Below, piece after piece: positions 52,396 through 59,472 of a DNA stretch of 64,000 nucleotides. A model generated the notes under the pieces. The model was not told the DNA's origin. It was given only the letters and a program-made list of their open reading frames with translations, and did no database searches. The translations under genes were made by a program, and so were the position numbers. Positions within the stretch are counted from its first letter, which is position 1. Every line of letters begins with the position of its first letter. Where the stretch lies: assembly GCF_014203535.1 (NCBI RefSeq), contig NZ_JACHJI010000016.1:62001-126000 (forward strand). The letters are read 5' to 3'. This DNA comes from Streptomyces griseomycini. Its GTDB lineage: Bacteria > Actinomycetota > Actinomycetes > Streptomycetales > Streptomycetaceae.

Positions 52396-55300
52396 ATGCT
52401 TCCGCTCTCCTCCTCGCAGGAGATCGTCTGGCTGCACGAACAGGTGCAGCCGGGCAGCCGCGCCTACAACTTCACCGCGGCACTCGACCTGTGGGGGCCG
52501 CTCCACGCGGACGCCCTCCGCCACGGCCTCGCCGCCACGCTCGACCGGCACGCGGGCCTCCGCCTGGAACTGGTCGCCGTCACCGGCGCCGTACCCGGCC
52601 AGCGGGTCGCCCGGGCGTGCGCGCCCCGGCTGCGGACGGTCGACCTGAGCACGCACACCGACCCGGAGGCAGCCTTCCGGGAACTGCTGCGCACCGAGGC
52701 GGAGACCCCGCTCGACACCTACGAGGCGCCGCTGCTGCGCTGGACGCTGGTGCGGCTCGGGGACGAGCACCACCGGCTCATCCACGTGGAGCACCACCTG
52801 ATCCACGACGGACACTCGTTCGCGATCCTGCTCGACGACGTGTTCACCGTCTACCGGGGCCACGTCCTGGGTGAGCCGGTCGTCCTGCCGCCCGCGCCCT
52901 CCTACGCCGACCACGTCGAGGAGCGGGCCCGCAGCCGGGAGACCGGGGCGTGCCGCGCCGGGCTGGACTTCTGGACCGCCGAACTGCGCGGACTTCCCTA
53001 CGACGTGCCGCTGCCGGGCCTCTCCCGTCCCGGTGCCCGGCGCCGCCACCACGGTGGTCAGCTGAGGCAGTCGATCGGCGCGGACCTGGCGGAGCGCCTG
53101 CGCGGCCACGCGCGGCTGCGCGGCCTGACCCCGTTCTCCACCCTGCTCGGCCTGTTCGCCGAACTGCTGCGGCGCCACAGCGGCCGCTCGCACCTGGTCG
53201 TCGGCACCGCGGTGGGCAACCGGCCCCGCGGGCACGAGGAGACCGTCGGCATGTTCGTCAACACCATCCCCCTGCCGCTGCGGCTGGACCCGGCCGCCCC
53301 GGCCGAGGAGACGATGGACGAGGTGACCGACGTCCTCATCCGCGCGCTGCCGCACCAGGACGTACCGGTCCAGGAACTGACCCACGCGCTCGGCCTGCAC
53401 ACCTCGGGCGCGGACAACCCGCTGTTCGACGTGATGTTCAGCGCCCACGACGCCGAACTGCCCGAGGTCGAAGCGCCCGGTCTGGACATCACGCTGTTCG
53501 AGGGGTTCAACACGGGCACCACCAGGTTCGACCTGGACGTGGTGCTGCTGCCGGACGACCGGCGCGGGGTCGGTCCCCGGCACGGCGGCGCCGGAATGAC
53601 CCTGGTCTGGGACTACGACGCCGACATGTTCGGCGAGGACGTGGTCGAGCTGCTGGCCGGCCGGTTCCTGGACCTGCTGCGGGCCTACCTCGACGCCCCG
53701 GGCACCGCCCTGGCGGACCTGGCGCCGCCCGGGCCCGCCGACGGGCGGGCCCCCGCCGCGGCCGCCCACGGGCAGGCTGGGTCCGGGGGCGACACCGCCC
53801 CGGACCCGGGCGCGGACCCGCTCGATCCCGTCGCCGCCCACGACGCCTCTGCGCCCGCCCTGCTCATCGGCGCCCGCCGCCTGACCTACGGCGACCTCGA
53901 CGCCCGGGTCACCGCCCTCGCGGAACGCCTGCTGGCCGCCGGGGTGCGGGCCGGCCAGCCGGTGGCGTCCGTGCTGCCGCGCGGCGCCGACGCGGTCGTG
54001 GTGCTGCTGGCCTGCCTGCGCACCGGGGCGGTCCACTGCCCGCTGTCGCCGTCGGACCCGCCCGCCCGCCTGGAACTGCTGCTGAGCCGTCTGACCCCGG
54101 CCCTCGTCCTCACCTCGGCCGACCACCCCGTCACGGTGCCCGGCGGTCTGCCGACCGCCGCGGTGGACGCGCCGGAGCTGCCGAAGGCGCACGCGGCGCC
54201 CGTGGTGCCGGGCGCCGCGTACGTCATCCACACCTCCGGGTCGACCGGCGTCCCCAAGGCCGTCGCCGTCGGGCGCGCGGCACTCGAGAACCATCTGACC
54301 GGGGTGGCCGGGCGGTTCGGGCTGCGGCGCGACGACCGGGTCCTGCTGTTCGCCCAGCCGGTGTTCGACGTGGCCCTGGAGGAGATCCTGCCCTCCCTGT
54401 ACGCGGGGGCGTGCCTCGTCGTCCCCGGGCACGAGGTGCCGACCGGCACCGAGCTGGCCGAGCTGCTGGCCGACGCGCGCGTCACCGTGGCCAACCTGCC
54501 CACCAGCTACTTCCTCGCCGTGCGGGAGGAGCTGCGGCCCGTCCTGCGCGACGGCCGCTGGACGCCGCGCCTGCTCGTGCTCGGCGGCGAACGCCTTCCG
54601 GCCGAGGCGCTGCGCGCCTTCCTGGCGGACACCGACGCGACGGTGCTCAACGCCTACGGCGTCACCGAAGCGGCCGTCACCACCACCGTCCACCGCATCG
54701 CGCCGGAAGCCCCGGCCGACGGGGCGGAGGTCCCGCTCGGGACCGAGCTGCCCGGCGAACGCGTCCACGTCCTGGACGAGCACCGCCGTCCCCTGCCGGA
54801 CGGTGCGGTGGGTGAGCTGGCGATCGCCGGGGCCGGGCTCGCCGAGGGGTACGTGGGCGACCCGGAGACCACGGCCACCCGGTTCACGCGTCTCGACGCG
54901 CTCGGCGGTGAGCGGGTCTACCTGACCGGTGACCTGGGCTACCGGGGTCTGGACGGGTCGCTCTACTTCCTCGGCCGCCGGGACAACCAGGTCAAGCTGC
55001 GCGGGTACCGGATCGAACTGGAGGAGATCGAGGCGGCCGCCTCGGCCGCGCTGGGCGGCCGGCCCTGTGCCGTCGTGCTGGACCGCGAGGCCGTCGGCGG
55101 GCCCCGGCTGGTCGGCTTCGTGGAGTGCCCCGGCGAGGGCGGCGCGTGGGACGAGCGGGCGCTGCGCGCGCGGCTCGGGCTGCGGCTGCCGGCCGCCCTG
55201 GTACCGGAGCGGTGGGTGCGCCTGGACACGATGCCCGTGCTGGCCGGCGGCAAGCCGGACCGTACGGCGCTCGCCCGGGAGGCCGCGGAGCTCGGCACGG

Positions 55301-55674
55301 CCGGCGAGGCCGGTCCGGGCGGTGCGGTGCGGACCACGGACGGCCCCGGTCCGGGCGGTGCGGCGCGTTCCCGGGGCGAGGCCCCGCGGGGCGGCGGGGG
55401 CCGCACCGGGACGGTTCCGGCCGACCCGGTGACCGCGCTGCTCACCGACGGCTGGCGCGCGGTGCTGGGCCACGACGACTTCGACGAGCGCACCGACTTC
55501 TTCCGGGCCGGAGGCCACTCGCTGCGCGCCGCGCAACTGGCGGCCTGGCTGGAGCCCCGGCTCGGCCACCGTCCGCCGATGCGGCTGTTCTTCCGCCACC
55601 CGGTGCTCGCCGACCAGGCCGGCGCGCTCGCCGCCGCCCCTTCCGCCGCCACCGTCCCCTCCAGGGAGTCCTGA
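52396..55674 (+). CDS. NRPS module C-A-T
   Basis: A 1092-residue module. C domain: opening PLSSSQEIVWLHEQVQPGSR, HHxxxDG as HHLIHDG at residues 133-139. A domain: HTSGSTG from residue 612, FAQPVFDVALEEIL, NAYGVTEAAV, YLTGDLG and GRRDNQVKLRGYRIE, with GGKPDR in place of NGKxDR. T domain: GGHSL with serine 1042. Aligned by eye to GrsA, the pocket reads D235 V236 E239 N278 V299 G301 A322 V330 T331. The acidic E239 with N278 recalls ornithine/hydroxyornithine-type pockets, so a basic residue is my guess. Its TGA overlaps the next ATG (TGATG). Confidence 0.92.
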   Translation: MLPLSSSQEIVWLHEQVQPGSRAYNFTAALDLWGPLHADALRHGLAATLDRHAGLRLELVAVTGAVPGQRVARACAPRLRTVDLSTHTDPEAAFRELLRTEAETPLDTYEAPLLRWTLVRLGDEHHRLIHVEHHLIHDGHSFAILLDDVFTVYRGHVLGEPVVLPPAPSYADHVEERARSRETGACRAGLDFWTAELRGLPYDVPLPGLSRPGARRRHHGGQLRQSIGADLAERLRGHARLRGLTPFSTLLGLFAELLRRHSGRSHLVVGTAVGNRPRGHEETVGMFVNTIPLPLRLDPAAPAEETMDEVTDVLIRALPHQDVPVQELTHALGLHTSGADNPLFDVMFSAHDAELPEVEAPGLDITLFEGFNTGTTRFDLDVVLLPDDRRGVGPRHGGAGMTLVWDYDADMFGEDVVELLAGRFLDLLRAYLDAPGTALADLAPPGPADGRAPAAAAHGQAGSGGDTAPDPGADPLDPVAAHDASAPALLIGARRLTYGDLDARVTALAERLLAAGVRAGQPVASVLPRGADAVVVLLACLRTGAVHCPLSPSDPPARLELLLSRLTPALVLTSADHPVTVPGGLPTAAVDAPELPKAHAAPVVPGAAYVIHTSGSTGVPKAVAVGRAALENHLTGVAGRFGLRRDDRVLLFAQPVFDVALEEILPSLYAGACLVVPGHEVPTGTELAELLADARVTVANLPTSYFLAVREELRPVLRDGRWTPRLLVLGGERLPAEALRAFLADTDATVLNAYGVTEAAVTTTVHRIAPEAPADGAEVPLGTELPGERVHVLDEHRRPLPDGAVGELAIAGAGLAEGYVGDPETTATRFTRLDALGGERVYLTGDLGYRGLDGSLYFLGRRDNQVKLRGYRIELEEIEAAASAALGGRPCAVVLDREAVGGPRLVGFVECPGEGGAWDERALRARLGLRLPAALVPERWVRLDTMPVLAGGKPDRTALAREAAELGTAGEAGPGGAVRTTDGPGPGGAARSRGEAPRGGGGRTGTVPADPVTALLTDGWRAVLGHDDFDERTDFFRAGGHSLRAAQLAAWLEPRLGHRPPMRLFFRHPVLADQAGALAAAPSAATVPSRES

Positions 55675-57599
55675 TGACCCGCCCGACCGCCTCCCCCGGC
55701 ACCCGGCCGACGGTGCCTGCCGTCCCCACCCCCGCCTCCCCGGGCGACGACGCGCTCAGCGTCGCGCGCGGTCCCGCGCCCCGCGAGGGCGCCACGGCCG
55801 GGACGCTCGCCCTGTTCGAGGACTGGGCACGCCGCACCCCGGACGCCCCCGCCGTGATCGACGGCGGCCGCACCTGGACGTACCGGCAGATCGACGCCGC
55901 CGCCGACGAGGCCGTGGCCGCGCTGCGCGACCGGGTCGGGGCGGGCGACCTCGTCGGTGTCTGCCTGGACCGTTCCGCCGCGCTCGTCGTGACGGCCGTG
56001 GCGGTCGCCAGGCTGGGCGCGGTGTACCTGCCGCTGGGGCCCCGCCCCGGCGAACGGCGCGTCGACGCCGTCACCGAGGACCTGGACGTCACCTGCCTGA
56101 TCGGTGCCCCCGCCGTGCTCCCCGCCCGGCACCGGGCGGCCGAGCACATCCCCCTGGTCCTGCCGGACGGCGGGGCCAACGCGGCCGGAGCGGTGGTGGC
56201 GGCGTTCGCCCCGTCCCGTCCCGGTGCGCTCCGCGCGCCTCACGAGGCGTTCTACGCGGTGCTGACGTCCGGCTCCACCGGCCGTCCCAAGGCCGTCGTC
56301 GTCGCCGAGCCGGCCCTCGGCACCCTGCTCGGCTGGTACCGCGCCGAGACCGGTCTCGCGCCCGGTGACCGGCAGTCCCTGCTCATCGGCGTCGCGTTCG
56401 ACCCGCACCTGCTGGAGCTGTGGGCGGGACTGACGTCGGGCGCGGCGCTCGTGCCCGCGCCCGACGACGTCCGCTGGGACACCGGGGCGCTCACCTCCTG
56501 GTGGCGCGAGGCCGCCGTGTCCGTGGCGGTGGCCGCCACCCCCATGGTCGAGCCGCTGCTGGAGCAGCCCTGGCCGCACGGCCTGGTGCTGCGCCATCTC
56601 GTCGTCGGCGGCGACCGGATGCGCCGCCGCCCGGGCGCCGACGTGACCGCGACCGTCCACAACGCCTACGGCCCCGCGGAAGCCACCGTCGTCACCACCA
56701 CGTACGCCATGCGCGCCGCGGACGCCGGGGCGGAAGGTCCCGGGGCGCCGCCGATCGGCGGCCCCGTGCCCGGCGTGACGGTCGTCGTCACCGGCCCCGA
56801 CGGCCGCCCCGTGGCGCGGGGCGAGGAGGGCGAACTCCGCATCGGCGGCAGCGGCCTGGCGCTCGGGTACGTGGACCCCGAGCTGACCGCGCGCCGCTTC
56901 ACCGTCCCCGCACCCGGTGTGGCCCTCCCGGGAGTGGACCGGCTCTACAGAACCGGCGACCGGGTACGGATGCGGCGGGACGGGACGCTGGAGTTCCTCG
57001 GCCGTCTCGACGACCAGGTGAAGATCAGCGGTGTACGGATCGAGCCCGCCGAGGTCGAGGCCGCGCTGGAGAAGGACCCGGCCGTACTCGGCGCCGTGGT
57101 CACCGCACCCCGCGGCCCCGACGGCACCGTCCGCCTGGTGGCGTACGTCCGCCTCGCGCCCGGTGCCTCCGCCTCCGGGCAGGCGCTGCTGGCGGGGGCG
57201 CGGGCGTGGCTTCCCGAACAGGCCGTGCCCTCGGCCGTGCGGATCGTCGACGCCTTCCCGCTGGACGCCAACGGCAAGGTCGACCGGGCCGGGCTGACGC
57301 GCGAGGCGGCCGCCCCGGACGCCGGTGGCCGCGCCGACGTGCCGGACGGCGCCACACCGGGCGAGCGGGTCGTCCTGGACGCCGTGCGCGATCTCCTCGC
57401 CAGGCCCGCGACGGTGCTGACCGACGACTTCACGATGATCGGCGGCACGTCGATCGTCGCCGCCCGGCTGCTGACCGTCATCGAGCAGCGAAGCGGCGTC
57501 CGCCTGCGTGCGCCGGAACTCCTGCGCCAGCCGGACCTGCGCGCCGTCGCCGCTCTCGTCGACCGCCGCCGCGGGGCCGCGCGAGGGCCGGGAGCCTGA
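55674..57599 (+). CDS. NRPS adenylation-thiolation didomain (1)
   Basis: A 641-residue A-T protein without its own C domain. A motifs: LTSGSTGRPKAVVV from residue 198, GVAFDPHLLELW, NAYGPAEATVV, YRTGDRV, GRLDDQVKISGVRIEPAEVE and ANGKVDR. The T domain is IGGTSIVAARLL with serine 593. The pocket by eye is D235 P236 L239 V278 V299 G301 A322 V330 V331, hydrophobic and not matching a code I can name. The start overlaps the previous stop by one base, so expression is coupled. It must donate to a C domain on another chain. Confidence 0.9.
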   Translation: MTRPTASPGTRPTVPAVPTPASPGDDALSVARGPAPREGATAGTLALFEDWARRTPDAPAVIDGGRTWTYRQIDAAADEAVAALRDRVGAGDLVGVCLDRSAALVVTAVAVARLGAVYLPLGPRPGERRVDAVTEDLDVTCLIGAPAVLPARHRAAEHIPLVLPDGGANAAGAVVAAFAPSRPGALRAPHEAFYAVLTSGSTGRPKAVVVAEPALGTLLGWYRAETGLAPGDRQSLLIGVAFDPHLLELWAGLTSGAALVPAPDDVRWDTGALTSWWREAAVSVAVAATPMVEPLLEQPWPHGLVLRHLVVGGDRMRRRPGADVTATVHNAYGPAEATVVTTTYAMRAADAGAEGPGAPPIGGPVPGVTVVVTGPDGRPVARGEEGELRIGGSGLALGYVDPELTARRFTVPAPGVALPGVDRLYRTGDRVRMRRDGTLEFLGRLDDQVKISGVRIEPAEVEAALEKDPAVLGAVVTAPRGPDGTVRLVAYVRLAPGASASGQALLAGARAWLPEQAVPSAVRIVDAFPLDANGKVDRAGLTREAAAPDAGGRADVPDGATPGERVVLDAVRDLLARPATVLTDDFTMIGGTSIVAARLLTVIEQRSGVRLRAPELLRQPDLRAVAALVDRRRGAARGPGA

Positions 57600-57639
57600 G
57601 ATGACCACCCGCACCCACACCGCTCTTGGAGAAGGACCC

Positions 57640-59472
57640 ATGCCCTCCCGACACGTGCGGGCCGCCTCCGGCGGCCCCAGGCCGGCACCCGCCTCCGGGC
57701 TGCCCGCCCTCGTGGCGTGGCACGCCGGACGAACGCCGGACGCCCTCGCCGTGGTCGACGGTGACACCACCCTCACCTACGCCCGGCTCGTCTCCTCGGC
57801 CCGGGCCCTCGCCGCCCACCTGCGCGCGCACGGTGTCCGGCCGGGCGACCGCGTGGCGCTGCTGATGCCGCGCTCGGCGCGCACCGTCGTCGCCCAGCTC
57901 GCCCTGTGGTGGGCCGGCGCCACCTGCGTACCGCTCGACCCGGCGCACCCGCGCCCCCGCTCCGAGGCGATGACCGCCGACGCGGGAGCCACGCTGACCG
58001 TCGGCGAGCGCAAGCTCCTCGAAGCGGCGGCCCTCACCGGTCCGGTCCTCGCGCTGCCGGAGGAGGCACCGCTGCCGGACTCCTTCGCACCCGTGCCCGA
58101 ACCCGGTCCCGACGCCGCGGCGTTCATCATGTTCACCTCCGGCTCGACCGGGCGTCCCAAGGGCGTGTCGGTGCCGCACCGGGCCGTGGCCGAGCTGGTG
58201 TCCGAGCCCGCCTACGTCACCCTCACCGCCCGTGACCGGGTGCTCTTCCACTCCCCCATGACCTTCGACGCGTCGACGTTCGAGGTGTGGGGGGCCCTCG
58301 CCAACGGGGCCGCCGTGGTGGTCTGCACCGTCGACCGGCCCTCGCTCGAGGACCTGGCCCGGCACGTGGAGCGCCACGGCGTCACCGTCGCGTTCCTCAC
58401 GACGGCGCTCTTCCACCGGCTCGCCGCCCGGCGGTCCCGCGTGTTCGCGGTGCTCCGCGCGGTCGTGGTGGGCGGGGAGGCACTGTCCGCACAGCACGCC
58501 GGTCAGGTGCTGGAGGCGTTCCCGTGGCTGGAGCTGGTCAACGGGTACGGACCCACGGAGACCACCACGTTCGCCACGGCGCACCGGGTCAGCGGCGCGG
58601 ACCGCGAGGGCCCGGTGCCGATCGGCCGGCCCATCGCGGGTGCGACCGCACACGTCCTGGACGACGGCGGCAGGCCCGTCGCGGACGGTGCGCGAGGTGA
58701 GCTGTGGATCGGCGGCAGCCGATTGGCGCACGGGTACGCCGGGCGTCCCGACCTGACCGCCGAGCGCTTCGTCGACCATCCGGAGCTGGGACGCCTGTAC
58801 CGCACCGGCGACCTCGTCTCCGTCCGCCCGGACGGCGTCCTGGACTTCCACGGGCGGACCGACGACCAGGTGAAGGTGCGCGGCTTCCGCGTCGAACCGG
58901 GGGAGGTCGAGCACGTCCTGCGCCGGCAGCCCGACGTGGACGACGCGGCCGTCACCGTGCACCGGCCCGGCCCGGACGACGCCCGCCTCGTCGCGTTCGT
59001 GGTGGCGGCGCCCGGTCCCGTGCCCCCGCCCGGCGCGCTGCGCGACCGCCTCGCCGCGGTCCTGCCCGCCCACCTCGTCCCCGACGAGGTGACGGTCGTC
59101 GGCAGCCTTCCGCTGACCCCGTCCGGAAAGATCGACCGCCGCGCCCTCGCCGACCTCGGCGGGCAGGAGGGAGCGGTCGCTCCGGCCGCTCCCCTGACGC
59201 CCCTGGAGCAGGCGGTCGCCGGGATATGGAGCCGTGCCCTGGGCCGCGGGATCACCCGGCCCGACGCCGACTTCCTCGACCAGGGCGGGCACTCGCTGCT
59301 CGCCCTGGTCGTCACCGACGACCTGCGGGAGGAACTCGGTGTCGACATGGCGCTCGCCGACTTCTTCGCCGCCCCCACGGTGGCCGCCCAGGCCGCCCTG
59401 GTCGAGCAGGCCCTGCTCGCCGCCCACGACGATCTGCGCCCCGGCACCGAGGAGCACCGCGATGGCCGCTGA
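57640..59472 (+). CDS. NRPS adenylation-thiolation didomain (2), valine-like code
   Basis: A 610-residue A-T protein. A motifs: FTSGSTGRPKGVSV near residue 166, PMTFDASTFEVWGAL, NGYGPTETTTF, YRTGDLV, GRTDDQVKVRGFRVEPGEVE and SGKIDRR. The T domain is GGHSLLALVV with serine 552. The pocket by eye is D235 A236 F239 F278 V299 G301 G322 T330 F331, close to the known valine code DAFWxGGTFK, so Val or a similar branched residue is likely. ATG 57640 follows GGAGAAGGA; ATG 57601 is an alternative directly after the previous stop. The 3' end overlaps the next gene by 11 bases. Confidence 0.9.
   Translation: MPSRHVRAASGGPRPAPASGLPALVAWHAGRTPDALAVVDGDTTLTYARLVSSARALAAHLRAHGVRPGDRVALLMPRSARTVVAQLALWWAGATCVPLDPAHPRPRSEAMTADAGATLTVGERKLLEAAALTGPVLALPEEAPLPDSFAPVPEPGPDAAAFIMFTSGSTGRPKGVSVPHRAVAELVSEPAYVTLTARDRVLFHSPMTFDASTFEVWGALANGAAVVVCTVDRPSLEDLARHVERHGVTVAFLTTALFHRLAARRSRVFAVLRAVVVGGEALSAQHAGQVLEAFPWLELVNGYGPTETTTFATAHRVSGADREGPVPIGRPIAGATAHVLDDGGRPVADGARGELWIGGSRLAHGYAGRPDLTAERFVDHPELGRLYRTGDLVSVRPDGVLDFHGRTDDQVKVRGFRVEPGEVEHVLRRQPDVDDAAVTVHRPGPDDARLVAFVVAAPGPVPPPGALRDRLAAVLPAHLVPDEVTVVGSLPLTPSGKIDRRALADLGGQEGAVAPAAPLTPLEQAVAGIWSRALGRGITRPDADFLDQGGHSLLALVVTDDLREELGVDMALADFFAAPTVAAQAALVEQALLAAHDDLRPGTEEHRDGR

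Noticed and set aside
50797..55599. 1,600-codon open frame on the minus strand across the NRPS genes
   Set aside because: It is antisense to clear C and A domains, and its product is Gly/Arg/Gln-rich with no family resemblance; long antisense frames are expected at this GC content.
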